Positions 1 through 8,009 of a stretch of 42,063 nucleotides of DNA are shown here, one piece after another (the stretch's first letter is position 1; every line of letters begins with the position of its first letter). The stretch covers positions 1 to 42,063 of the forward strand of contig JBFWMN010000011.1 of NCBI GenBank assembly GCA_050251555.1. Reading direction: 5' to 3'. The DNA is from UBA2137 sp050251555. Lineage in GTDB: Bacteria > Pseudomonadota > Alphaproteobacteria > Micavibrionales > Micavibrionaceae. The translations under genes and the position numbers were made by a program. The notes under the pieces are model-generated. The model saw only the letters and a list, made by a program, of their open reading frames with translations. It searched no databases and was not told the origin of the DNA.

Positions 1-357
1 GGCACGAAAATGATCGATAATCCTGTCTCGGGCGCGCCCGGTTTTCATATCGGCAATGTCTATGTCATGGCGGGTGTTCCCAAAATCATGGAGGCGATGC
101 TCGATAACATCATTCCGACATTAAAGGGTGGGGCGAAAATTCACTCGGTCGAAATTTCTGCAGCCTTGCCTGAAAGCAAACTGGCGGATGACCTCCGCGC
201 CATTCAGGCCGCGCACACAGGTGTTGATATCGGTTCTTACCCGCATATGAAAGACGGGCAATTGGGCGTGTCGGTTGTTGTGCGTGGGGAAGATGAAGAT
301 GCGATTGCGGCCTGTGCGGCTGAGGTCAAAGCGGCGATCGCCAAACTGAAAATCTGA
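1..357 (+). CDS. Molybdopterin-binding / CinA-like protein, C-terminal part (5' end outside window)
   Basis: The reading frame is open from base 1 to the TGA at 355-357, so only the last 118 residues are seen. The segment IDNPVSGAPGFHIGNVYVMA followed by GVPKIMEAML matches the C-terminal half of the MoCF/CinA-N fold as found in the stand-alone alphaproteobacterial competence/damage-inducible protein A family. In that family the fold binds molybdopterin-like or nucleotide ligands; the physiological role of these single-domain members is poorly defined. The N-terminal MoaB-type motifs lie upstream of the window. No C-terminal PncC-type deamidase domain follows, so this is the short form. The stop codon directly abuts the 3' CCA of the convergent tRNA-Leu gene. 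Family assignment is confident; function is inferred. Confidence 0.8.
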   Translation, partial: GTKMIDNPVSGAPGFHIGNVYVMAGVPKIMEAMLDNIIPTLKGGAKIHSVEISAALPESKLADDLRAIQAAHTGVDIGSYPHMKDGQLGVSVVVRGEDEDAIAACAAEVKAAIAKLKI

Positions 358-442
358 TGGTGGCCCCACCCGGACTCGAACCGGGACGTCAGATGACTCA
401 CGATTTTAAGTCGTGTGCGTCTACCAATTCCGCCATGGGGCC
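358..442 (-). tRNA. tRNA-Leu (anticodon UAA)
   Basis: Read on the minus strand, the molecule begins GGCCCCA and ends TGGGGCC-A-CCA, giving a perfect 7-bp acceptor stem with an encoded CCA. The T arm is CCCGG-TTCGAGT-CCGGG. The anticodon stem is CACGA/TCGTG around a seven-base loop carrying TAA. A long variable arm is present, as expected for a class II leucine tRNA. The total is 85 bases including CCA. Confidence 0.95.
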
Positions 443-498
443 AAAGCCATCAGGAGGAGGGTTATAGCACCCGTTTTCCCCTTTGACCAGACATGCCG

Positions 499-855
499 TT
501 AGGCGGAAATCACTTTTTCAAGAGCGCTGATCAGTTTTTTGCCGCGATCGGAGAGGTAAAGCTCTTTACGGCGGCGTTCTTCTGCCGAAATTTGCATTGT
601 GATCAATTCAAACGGCTGCCCGTTGCTGCGGTAATCGGACAAAGCACCCACAACGCGGCTGACGGTGGAGAGGGCCATGTTGGTGCGCTCCGCAAGCTCA
701 GTGAGGGACAGGCCTTCATTGCGGGCGATCTCAAGCAGGCAAATGGCATATTGCATGGGAAATTCCGCATCAATGCGTCGGAATTCACCCAAAGCGGCGA
801 TCAGGCGATTAACCGGATGCTCCGGGCTTTGGAGGCGGGCATTGGTCTTTTGCAT
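499..855 (-). CDS. MarR-family winged-helix transcriptional regulator
   Basis: This 118-residue protein has a central winged helix: LSLTELAERTNMALSTVSRV is the helix-turn-helix, followed by a wing-like stretch and ISAEERRRKELYLSDRGKKL, which is the typical MarR wing end and C-terminal dimer helix. It is shorter than the usual 140-150 residues, mainly at the N terminus. It probably acts as a dimeric DNA-binding repressor; no ligand can be inferred. There is no strong ribosome-binding site before the ATG. Upstream on its strand a TATAAG (minus strand, around 895) could be a -10. A weak inverted repeat, CCCG-N6-CGGG at 901-914, sits just upstream and might be its operator. The tRNA-Leu gene lies 56 bases downstream on the same strand. 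Confidence 0.8.
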   Translation of the reverse strand: MQKTNARLQSPEHPVNRLIAALGEFRRIDAEFPMQYAICLLEIARNEGLSLTELAERTNMALSTVSRVVGALSDYRSNGQPFELITMQISAEERRRKELYLSDRGKKLISALEKVISA

Positions 856-1121
856 CGAACGTCTTTTCCCGTTGCAAGCTGGACATAGGGCTTATAATGA
901 CCCGCGTAAACGGGGCATCAACTATCACTTCCTTATGATATTTATTGAGAGATAACAACGGTTTTTTTCCCAAAACAGTTGCGACCTCTATATGCACGGA
1001 CACAAATGATCCGATGCGCCAATACAGTTGCATGACGTTGCCTCCCGCCTGATGATTCCCCATACGAATTATGCCATACTTTTGGTAAAAAGAGGGTAAA
1101 TGAGTACGCTAATATACACGC

Positions 1122-1730
1122 TTAGGTTATAGATTGATCTTTGCTTAATACCCTATCCATAAGACGTAATAATTTCTTTAGGGAATTTATCTCTTTCCTG
1201 TCAATCAACCTATGGTTGACTAAAATATGCCGATCAAGACAAAGGAGGCGGGAACGATTGCTGCGTATGGTTTTGGGCGGTCTGGACATCGGCAGCGGAA
1301 CCCCGTCCCATAGAAACAGGCTGCCTTCCATCGTATGTGTATCGGCCCATTCCACGCCCGAAATGTTCGGCCCCTCGAAAAGGCAATGGCTGAGGTCCGC
1401 ATAGGCGAAATCGGTATGCGCAAAACGTGCGTTGCAAAAGCTGGACCGTGTCAGAACACTCTCGGCAAAACAGGTTTCATAAAGGCAGGCATTCTCAAAG
1501 GACGCGCCTGACAGGAGCGCTTCACTTAAATTGGCACCTGTCAGGTCCGCCCCGTCAAAGCAGGCGCGCGGCAGTTTTGCCCCGTCCAGATTGGCGTTGC
1601 GTAGGTCCCGCCCGCGAAAATCGGCGTGCTCAAGAAAGATATGTTGTGAAACGGCGTCTTCGAGAAGGTCCTTAAAGGTAGCGGCATCGGCGCTCAAAAG
1701 CACCTGCCCGCCAAGGGCAGTGATATCCAT
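1122..1730 (-). CDS. Pentapeptide-repeat protein
   Basis: From about residue 30 to 125 the sequence runs in A(D/N)LXX repeats, for example ADFRGRDLRNANLDGAKL and then DLTGANLSEALLSGASF. This predicts a right-handed quadrilateral beta-helix. Some such proteins mimic DNA and bind gyrase, but most have no known role and nothing here points to a partner. The C-terminal 75 residues are not repetitive and are basic. I prefer the ATG at 1728-1730, which has GGGGA about eight bases upstream, over an in-frame TTG at 1793 that adds 21 residues without a ribosome-binding site. The gene is divergent from uvrC, and the 169 bases between them must carry both promoters. Confidence 0.8.
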   Translation of the reverse strand: MDITALGGQVLLSADAATFKDLLEDAVSQHIFLEHADFRGRDLRNANLDGAKLPRACFDGADLTGANLSEALLSGASFENACLYETCFAESVLTRSSFCNARFAHTDFAYADLSHCLFEGPNISGVEWADTHTMEGSLFLWDGVPLPMSRPPKTIRSNRSRLLCLDRHILVNHRLIDRKEINSLKKLLRLMDRVLSKDQSIT

Positions 1731-1899
1731 GTCGTTGTTCCCCACAAACAAAATTGATTTTTTTAAATAGTTGCGCGTTTGCAACTTATGCAATGTTTAA
1801 AATGATTGGAAAATTTTTGTCAAGATTCTTGAAAGATGGATGCCGCCTCTTGCGGTATGCGGGCATGCAAATTACCTTGCTGGAGGTACGGAGAGCAAT

Positions 1900-3762
1900 T
1901 TGGCAAACTTGAATAAAACCGCGCTGGAACAAGGTCGGGAGGTGATCCGATCGGTTGTGAAGACGCTGGGGGAGAGACCCGGCGTGTATCGCATGCTCTC
2001 GCATGCGGGCGAGGTCTTGTATGTCGGTAAGGCCAAGGCGCTGAAGCGCCGCGTGAATTCCTATACGCAAGTCGATAAGCTTTCAAACCGCATCAAAAGG
2101 ATGGTTGCCGAAACGCGTGCGATGGAGATTATCGAAACGCGGTCCGAGGTCGAGGCGCTGCTTCTCGAAGCCAACCTCATTAAGAAGTTTTATCCGCCCT
2201 TTAACGTGTTGTTGAAGGATGACAAAAGCTATCCCTATATCCATATCTCCGACCACCCGTTTCCGCGTCTTGCCAAATATCGCGGTTCGAAAAAGGAGGG
2301 GGGCGAGTTTTTCGGCCCCTTTGCTTCGGCACGTGCGGTCTCGCAAACCGTGGATACGTTGCAGCGTGCCCTTTTGATCAGAAATTGTACGGATTCCTAT
2401 TTTGCCAATCGCAAGCGGCCTTGTTTGCAATACCACATTAAACGCTGCACGGCCCCCTGTGTCGGCTATGTTGATGAGGCGGAGTATGCAACCCAAATTC
2501 AGGATGCCGAAGATGTTTTAACGGGCAAGAGCGCGACAGTGCAAAAGCGCTTGCAGGCTGCGATGATGAAGGCGTCCGATGCGATGGATTATGAAACAGC
2601 CGCCCAGTTGCGCGATCGCGTCAAAGCTCTGTCCGATATTCTGGCACGCCAAACCATCAATATCGGTCAGATCAAAGACGCGGATGTGCATGCGATCATC
2701 ATGGATCAGGGCAGAGCCTGCGTGCAGACATTCTTTTTCAGAGGCGGGCAAAATTTCGGCAACCGTGCCTATTTCCCCGTGCATTCAGGCGAAGAGGGAG
2801 AAGATGAAATCCTGTCGGCCTTTCTTGTACAGTTTTACCAGAACAAATCCATTCCGGCGCTTATTCTGGTCAATCATACCCTATCCGAAGCCGATCTGAT
2901 CAAGGGCGCTTTATCGGCGCAGGCGGGGATTAAGGTTGATATTTCCAAACCCGCACGCGGGGCACGCCGTAGTCTTGTTGAGTTTGTGCAAACCAATGCC
3001 AGACAAGCTCTGCTCAGAAAAATGACCGAGGCGGTCAATGATAAGAAGAACCTTGATGCGCTGGCTGAACTGTTTGATCTGGATGAGGCTCCCGAGCGGA
3101 TTGAGGTGTACGATAACTCCCACATTTCGGGCACCAATATGGTCGGGGGCATGATCGTCGCAGGGCCTGACGGCTTCAAAAAGAGTGCTTATCGCAAATT
3201 CAACATCCGCGAGGCGGGGGCTTCGGATGATTTTGCGATGATGCGCGAGGTCATGCGCAGACGTTTTGGTAGGCTGTTAAAAGACGAGGATGACGGCGAC
3301 GAAAGCAATGATTGGCCCGATCTGGTGCTGATTGATGGCGGGAAGGGGCAGCTTTCTGCCGTTTTGGAAACCTTGTCCGAAATGGGACTGAAGGATGAGC
3401 TAAATATCGTTGCCATTTCCAAAGGCCCTGACAGAAATGCGGGCCGCGAAGAGTTTCACCGCGAGGGGCGCGCGCCATTCCGCTTGCCGCCTGATACGCC
3501 CATGCTTCATTATCTGCAGCGCTTGCGCGACGAAGCCCACCGATTTGCCATCGGGGCGCACCGCACAAGGCGTAAGAACGATATCGGGCGCTCGCAACTG
3601 GATCGTATTCCTGGGATTGGCCCGACACGTAAAAAGGCCCTTTTGATGCATTTCGGTTCGGTCAAAGCGGTTGAGCGGGCAGGGGTCGAGGATATGATGG
3701 CGGTGGAGGGAATTTCCCGCCAAGTGGCTGAGACAATTTACGGATTTTTTCACGGCACATAA
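1900..3762 (+). CDS. uvrC: Excinuclease ABC subunit C
   Basis: UvrC makes the 3' and 5' incisions in nucleotide excision repair after UvrAB loads at the lesion. Visible domains: the GIY-YIG nuclease near the N terminus (RPGVYRML, then VLYVGKAKALKRRV); a UVR motif (MDYETAAQLRDRVKAL) that contacts UvrB; the RNase H-like second nuclease (YDNSHISGTNMVGGM and LVLIDGGKGQL with its acidic residues); and C-terminal tandem helix-hairpin-helices (RIPGIGPTRKKALLMHFGS). The first in-frame ATG is at 1840. The TTG at 1900 has GGAG six bases upstream and puts the GIY domain at the usual distance from the N terminus, so I start there (620 residues). The 20 residues from the ATG do not look like UvrC. It is apparently monocistronic. 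Confidence 0.96.
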   Translation: MANLNKTALEQGREVIRSVVKTLGERPGVYRMLSHAGEVLYVGKAKALKRRVNSYTQVDKLSNRIKRMVAETRAMEIIETRSEVEALLLEANLIKKFYPPFNVLLKDDKSYPYIHISDHPFPRLAKYRGSKKEGGEFFGPFASARAVSQTVDTLQRALLIRNCTDSYFANRKRPCLQYHIKRCTAPCVGYVDEAEYATQIQDAEDVLTGKSATVQKRLQAAMMKASDAMDYETAAQLRDRVKALSDILARQTINIGQIKDADVHAIIMDQGRACVQTFFFRGGQNFGNRAYFPVHSGEEGEDEILSAFLVQFYQNKSIPALILVNHTLSEADLIKGALSAQAGIKVDISKPARGARRSLVEFVQTNARQALLRKMTEAVNDKKNLDALAELFDLDEAPERIEVYDNSHISGTNMVGGMIVAGPDGFKKSAYRKFNIREAGASDDFAMMREVMRRRFGRLLKDEDDGDESNDWPDLVLIDGGKGQLSAVLETLSEMGLKDELNIVAISKGPDRNAGREEFHREGRAPFRLPPDTPMLHYLQRLRDEAHRFAIGAHRTRRKNDIGRSQLDRIPGIGPTRKKALLMHFGSVKAVERAGVEDMMAVEGISRQVAETIYGFFHGT

Positions 3763-3903
3763 TCACATGTGGAAATCGGTGAAAAAGAGCGAATTTCCTT
3801 GCTTTTCGGCTTGCAGTTTTTGTTTTTACCATGCTAGTGTGCGGCTCTCTTGCGAAAAGATTTGTTTGATTTTGTTTTGATGAAGAAGGAGTGAAAGCCC
3901 GCT

Positions 3904-4812
3904 ATGTTCCATCGTCCCAAACCTTATGGTGACACCGCAGCCGAAACGGAAAAGCCGACAGAAGAAGCCAAAGGCGCTGACGCTGTAGAAACCAAGGCTG
4001 CAGGCGAGACAACGGAAAATACAACGGCTGAAACTGCAAAGCCTAATCCCTTTGCTGCGTCTACACCGGCCTCGGCACCGACACCGACAAACTCGCCTTT
4101 CCGCAGCACCAGTGCGACATCAGAGAGCGATACAAAAACAACATCTTCATCATCTTCATTATTTTCTTCAGGAAAGGATACAAGCCCCATGTCCGATCAG
4201 GATAAAACAAACGAGACAGAAGCCGACGCTTCCAAAAAACCCCTCGACATTCCGGCTGGCAACAATCCGTTCCAGCGTCCGCAAGCTGCCACAGGCACAC
4301 AGCAGACCCCCGGTTCTTACGGCACATACAGCCCTGCGCCATATGCCGCTTCCACACCTGCCATGGGCACACCTGCTGCCGGCATGAGCTCAAGCCTCGG
4401 ATCAAGCGCCCACGGTCGCCGTCTGGTGATCGGTGAAGGCATCACCATGTCGGGTGAGATTGAATCTTGTGACCATTTGCTGGTTGAAGGTACGGTCGAA
4501 GCTGCGCTGAAAGGTGCAAAAGTTCTCGAAATCTCCTCAGCCGGTACATTCTACGGCACAGTTGAGATCGAAAATGCCACAATCGCAGGCCGTTTCGAAG
4601 GTGATATCACCATCAGCGGTCGCCTGACGGTTAAGACCTCAGGTTCTGTGACAGGCACAATTTCCTACGGTGAGCTGGCGATCGAAGCAGGTGCGACACT
4701 GGACGGAACACTGACACCCTTGAACGCCACAGCAGCAGCCGGCGGTCGTAAGGGAAGAAAAACCGGCAATGACGCTGAGCTGCCCCTGTCGCGTCGCGCC
4801 TCAGGAGAATAA
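3904..4812 (+). CDS. Bactofilin-family cytoskeletal protein with long disordered N-terminal arm
   Basis: The C-terminal ~110 residues form a bactofilin domain: regular short beta repeats starting at RRLVIGEGITMSGEIESCDH and running through GRFEGDITISGRLTVKTSG. Bactofilins polymerise without nucleotide and scaffold cell-envelope machines. The first ~170 residues are rich in Thr, Ala, Pro, Ser, Glu and Lys, with no predicted fold. This arm is much longer than in a typical bactofilin of 120-180 residues. It contains three NPF-like triplets (NPF, SPF, NPF). The start has AAGGAG 12 bases upstream. A second in-frame ATG at 4189-4191 (MSDQDKTNE) is also preceded by a GGAAAGGA-like sequence, so a shorter form is possible. 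The tail after the domain ends in a basic stretch. Confidence 0.9.
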   Translation: MFHRPKPYGDTAAETEKPTEEAKGADAVETKAAGETTENTTAETAKPNPFAASTPASAPTPTNSPFRSTSATSESDTKTTSSSSSLFSSGKDTSPMSDQDKTNETEADASKKPLDIPAGNNPFQRPQAATGTQQTPGSYGTYSPAPYAASTPAMGTPAAGMSSSLGSSAHGRRLVIGEGITMSGEIESCDHLLVEGTVEAALKGAKVLEISSAGTFYGTVEIENATIAGRFEGDITISGRLTVKTSGSVTGTISYGELAIEAGATLDGTLTPLNATAAAGGRKGRKTGNDAELPLSRRASGE

Positions 4813-4835
4813 GGCAAGCTTCAGAACGGGTTTTC

Positions 4836-4867
4836 TTGACAAGTCATGTGGCAATAAGTTATCCACA
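4836..4867 (+). promoter_or_regulatory. Candidate sigma70 promoter with overlapping DnaA box
   Basis: A perfect TTGACA (4836-4841) is followed after 17 bases by TTATCC (4859-4864), a poor -10. The same bases form TTATCCACA (4859-4867), an exact consensus DnaA box whose last base is the first base of the annotated ATG. If this promoter is used, transcription would begin after that ATG and the true start would be a later Met, such as 4906. A single 9-mer match can occur by chance. Confidence 0.3.
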
Positions 4868-5715
4868 TGCTGTTTATAAAAGACGCGAGGTTCTCCGAAG
4901 TCGGCATGGTGCCGATGGAGGCGTGGAACCAAACGTCTTTTGACCTGTTTACAGTGATGTTTTTGGATATGTCATTAATCCTTTCTTCACGGATGCCGCT
5001 CATCCTGAAGAGTATGGGGCAAATTTCGAAAGATGGAGTCGAATCTCTGGCGCGATGGAAAGTCGCGGTGATTACGCGTGGTCTGAAACTCAATAAAAGT
5101 CTGCAGCCCTATCTTCCCGAACGCTTTGCCAATTCCGTTCCTTTGTGCCTCAGCCTGATCTTTTTGTTGATGGCGATGCTCTCAACGGGATTAAGTGGTG
5201 TGCCCGCGCCTTTAAGCACGGCAGATTTGCGTGTGATAGAGGCCGCGCAAGCCGCGACACTTCCTGCCGAGGCCGAAACTCTGGCGATGAACTTCCCGCG
5301 CTATGATCACCCTGCCGATAAGCTGGTCGATCTGGTGGCTTACCAGCCTGAGACACTCACCACATTATCGGGCGAAGATATCTTTGCGATGCTTGATCGT
5401 CCTGATTTGCAGCGTCGTGACGGTCAGCGTGTCGTCCTGCAATATCGTTCCGAAGTCTGCGTTGCCGATTTCGGATTTTCCGTGCCCGCAGGGTCGTCGG
5501 TTGATACACAACTTGTTGAAAGCTACCGCATGCGTTCACGCGATACTGTGATTGCCGAAAAGAAAACCGAATTTGCGACGGCCTTCGAAGATAAGGGCGC
5601 GCAACGCCGCTGCTTTAATTCGATTATCGATGAAAAGCGCAAGAACGGCTCGCTCTTCAAATTCGCCGAGGCTGAGCCGAATACGTTGCCCGGCACATTC
5701 TCGCATATCTATTAA
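4867..5715 (+). CDS. Unknown membrane protein: phasin-like N-terminal part, one TM helix, SmpA-like C-terminal part
   Basis: I do not recognise a characterised family for the whole 282 residues. Residues 1-85 are amphipathic; MEAWNQTSFDLF and later SSRMPLILKSMG loosely recall phasin-like proteins. A hydrophobic segment (SVPLCLSLIFLLMAMLSTGL, about 90-110) is a probable membrane anchor. The C-terminal half contains LSGEDIFAMLDRPDLQRRDG followed by VVLQYRSEVCVADF. This matches the recurring alphaproteobacterial signature 'G-pd-l-RRDG...W-YR...C-LD-f' of small envelope proteins with an SmpA/OmlA-like fold. The start is uncertain: there is no ribosome-binding site at 4867, and ATGs at 4906 and 4915 are alternatives. 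Its stop overlaps the stop of the convergent nth gene in a shared TTAA. Function is unknown. Confidence 0.6.
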   Translation: MLFIKDARFSEVGMVPMEAWNQTSFDLFTVMFLDMSLILSSRMPLILKSMGQISKDGVESLARWKVAVITRGLKLNKSLQPYLPERFANSVPLCLSLIFLLMAMLSTGLSGVPAPLSTADLRVIEAAQAATLPAEAETLAMNFPRYDHPADKLVDLVAYQPETLTTLSGEDIFAMLDRPDLQRRDGQRVVLQYRSEVCVADFGFSVPAGSSVDTQLVESYRMRSRDTVIAEKKTEFATAFEDKGAQRRCFNSIIDEKRKNGSLFKFAEAEPNTLPGTFSHIY

Positions 5716-6344
5716 ACTGTCTTCTCTTTAAACGCGCACAAATCATAAACGGGGCACTCCCCGCATTTGGGTTTGCGTGCGACGCAAATATAGCGCCCGT
5801 GCAAAATCAGCCAGTGATGCGCGTGGCGACGGTATTTGGAGGGCACGACTTTTTCCAGTTTGGCCTCTACCTGATCGACATTTTTGCCAGGTGCAAGCCC
5901 TGTTCTATTTGAGACGCGGAAGATATGCGTATCTACGGCAATCGTTTCATGACCGAAGGCGATGTTTAAAACAACATTGGCGGTTTTTCGCCCGACCCCC
6001 GGAAGTGTGACAAGGGCCTCGCGGTCTTCGGGGACTTGCGAGCCATGTTCATCAATCAAGATCTGCGAGAGTTTAAAGACATTCTCGGCCTTGGTGTTGT
6101 ATAGCCCGATGGTTTTGACATGGTCTTTAATGCCATCTAAGCCAAGAGCCACCATCTCTTCAGGTGTTTTGGCAATTTGAAAGAGTTTTTCTGTGGCCTT
6201 GTTGACCCCTTTGTCCGTGGCTTGCGCGGACAAAACAACGGCGACCAGCAAGGTAAACGGGTTCACATAGTTCAGCTCCCCCTTGGGTTCGGGGTTTTGG
6301 GCGTGAAGCCGCTCAAAAAAAGTCTCGATATCCTGTTTTTTCAT
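5712..6344 (-). CDS. nth: Endonuclease III (DNA glycosylase/AP lyase)
   Basis: It removes oxidised pyrimidines and cleaves the abasic strand in base excision repair. The helix-hairpin-helix LPGVGRKTANVVLNIAF contains the catalytic Lys, and AVDTHIFRVSNRTGLAPG holds the catalytic Asp. The [4Fe-4S] cluster ligands are in CVARKPKCGECPVYDLC (C-x6-C-x2-C-x5-C). From the ATG at 6344 the protein is 210 residues, matching E. coli Nth (211). An upstream in-frame TTG would add seven residues and is not needed. The ATG nearly coincides with the first ATG of the divergent Ada-like frame, so the two repair genes share a very short promoter region. Confidence 0.97.
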   Translation of the reverse strand: MKKQDIETFFERLHAQNPEPKGELNYVNPFTLLVAVVLSAQATDKGVNKATEKLFQIAKTPEEMVALGLDGIKDHVKTIGLYNTKAENVFKLSQILIDEHGSQVPEDREALVTLPGVGRKTANVVLNIAFGHETIAVDTHIFRVSNRTGLAPGKNVDQVEAKLEKVVPSKYRRHAHHWLILHGRYICVARKPKCGECPVYDLCAFKEKTV

Positions 6345-6426
6345 GTGGTTTAGGGTAAATCGCAAGAAACGGATTGTCTATGGTTCGAAAAGCCGCAACA
6401 GTGAGTTTATGGAGAATGTCCCCGCT

Positions 6427-7269
6427 ATGAAAGACAGTCGAAACCCGTATGAGGTGATCGCTCGTGCTATTGATGAGATCGTGACGGGGGACATGATGGG
6501 GGCTTCCTTACAGGATTTTGGAATGCGCTACGGTTATGAATCGACCTATTTTTCCAAAATATTTCAGGAATATACGGGGCTGACGCCACGCGACTTTCAA
6601 CGATTTGCCAAAATGCGCAAAGCCCGTGATTTTCTTCTTAAAGGTTATACGACGCTGGACGCTGCTTATGAAGCAGGCTTAAGCGGACAAGGGCGGTTAC
6701 ATGATTCTTGTCTCAAATTCGATAATCTGACCCCGGGTGAGATCCGCAAAAAAGGATTGGGCATGACGATCTGGCATGATGAGATCGATACGGTCATCGG
6801 GCGGCTTCTGATTGCCGTTAATGCGCGCGGCCTGTGCTGGATCGCCTTTCTTGATAAAACTTATCGAGACGAAGCGTATATGCGTATGAAATATGCATTA
6901 CCTTATGCAAGCTATTTGCGTGACCCGCAAGAAACAGCGGAAACGACCCAAAAACTTCAGAGCCTTTTAAGCGGAAAAAACCTCGACGATCCTCTTGAAA
7001 TTTGTCTTGCGGGAACCATTTTTCAGATGCAAGTCTGGCAGGCTCTTCTTAAAATTCCGGAAGGGGCCACTGTCAATTATCAGGCGATTGCCAAAGCGAT
7101 CGGACGTCCGAAAGCCTCCCGTGCCGTCGGGTCTGCGGTCGGTGCGAACCCGCTCACGTGGTTGATCCCGTGTCACCGTGTGATACAGGCATCCGGCATT
7201 ATCGACAATTACGGATGGGGAACTGACCGAAAAGCCGTATTGCTGGGTTGGGAGGCGCAAAATAATTGA
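6427..7269 (+). CDS. Ada-like methylated-DNA-protein cysteine methyltransferase with AraC-type HTH
   Basis: The C-terminal half is an O6-alkylguanine-DNA alkyltransferase: ATVNYQAIAKAIGRPKASRAVG is the DNA-binding helix region, and IPCHRVI contains the acceptor cysteine. The N-terminal ~115 residues form AraC-type helix-turn-helices: SLQDFGMRYGYESTYFSKIF, then GLTPRDFQRFAKMRKARDFL. The N-terminal zinc/methylphosphotriester domain of E. coli Ada is absent, as in many short Ada variants. It could therefore repair O6-methylguanine while binding DNA, but it cannot sense phosphotriesters in the classical way. The start is uncertain: ATG 6427 precedes the first conserved helix, and ATGs at 6409 and 6343 are in frame. 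The gene is divergent from nth, consistent with a repair pair. Confidence 0.88.
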   Translation: MKDSRNPYEVIARAIDEIVTGDMMGASLQDFGMRYGYESTYFSKIFQEYTGLTPRDFQRFAKMRKARDFLLKGYTTLDAAYEAGLSGQGRLHDSCLKFDNLTPGEIRKKGLGMTIWHDEIDTVIGRLLIAVNARGLCWIAFLDKTYRDEAYMRMKYALPYASYLRDPQETAETTQKLQSLLSGKNLDDPLEICLAGTIFQMQVWQALLKIPEGATVNYQAIAKAIGRPKASRAVGSAVGANPLTWLIPCHRVIQASGIIDNYGWGTDRKAVLLGWEAQNN

Positions 7270-7295
7270 CATAAGGCGGGCAATGGGCGTATAAA
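7266..7295 (+). promoter_or_regulatory. Strong-looking sigma70-type promoter
   Basis: Perfect TTGACA at 7266-7271, an 18-base spacer, then TATAAA at 7290-7295. The -35 overlaps the stop codon of the Ada-like gene. It would drive the unknown gene that starts near 7317. Confidence 0.6.
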
Positions 7296-7316
7296 CGACC
7301 TTGTTTATGATGATGT

Positions 7317-8009
7317 GTGAAAGCTGCGTTTCCGATGCGTTTAATACCGAACCCGCGTGTTCCCGAATTTTACGAAGCGTTCACATACGCTGCGATTGAC
7401 GCGGCATGTCAAACCGGCAAACGTCTGGAGCCGGATTATAAAGTCACACTTCAAAAATTTTACTTCATTACGACGGATGAGCTAAATGATTTAAGACGGC
7501 TGATCCGTACACTTCCCACATTCGGTGATCCCAAAGGGCTGGAAGATATCATTAATGGCAAGACCACATGGCGGGCGCAAACGCGTAGCTGGATTTATCC
7601 CTTTACCGAGGAAGATCAGCGGATCCTCAAATCCTTTCCGGAAAAGCTGATGTCTGAGGACAACGGCGAAATGTATCGCCCCAAAAATATTGAAAAACTG
7701 ATTAGCGCCCTGAAAACATTTTCAAGCGAACATCTTCATCTTGCGTCGGGGTTGGAACGTGAATTGCCATTCAGCCAGAAAATAGCAGAGATACGCTCAT
7801 TCATGGAAACGCGTGAGGAATTTCTGCTGCCGGTCGAGACAGCGTGCTTCAGAGAGGTCACGGATGAAGAAATCGACATTTGGGGTGAGTTCGGCACACC
7901 TTTAACGCAATGCGGCTGGGTGGAAACCGAAGAAGAAAAGCAAGGGGCTGATGAAGCGGATGACGACGTTAATCCGTCAGGTCCGACCACAAATCTTTCA
8001 CCTTCTTGA
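7317..8009 (+). CDS. Conserved-looking protein of unknown function
   Basis: I do not recognise this 230-residue soluble protein. It has no signal peptide, membrane helix or catalytic motif that I can name. The middle is rich in aromatic and charged residues (for example TRSWIYPFTEEDQRIL), and the last 35 residues are acidic and low-complexity (TEEEKQGADEADDDVN). The start is either GTG 7317 or ATG 7335 (MRLIPNPRVPEF); an in-frame stop at 7311 excludes anything earlier. It has its own good promoter at 7266-7295. Its 3' end overlaps the 3' end of the convergent dnaJ gene by 41 bases. Antisense effects on dnaJ mRNA are possible but not shown. Confidence 0.7.
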   Translation: MKAAFPMRLIPNPRVPEFYEAFTYAAIDAACQTGKRLEPDYKVTLQKFYFITTDELNDLRRLIRTLPTFGDPKGLEDIINGKTTWRAQTRSWIYPFTEEDQRILKSFPEKLMSEDNGEMYRPKNIEKLISALKTFSSEHLHLASGLERELPFSQKIAEIRSFMETREEFLLPVETACFREVTDEEIDIWGEFGTPLTQCGWVETEEEKQGADEADDDVNPSGPTTNLSPS

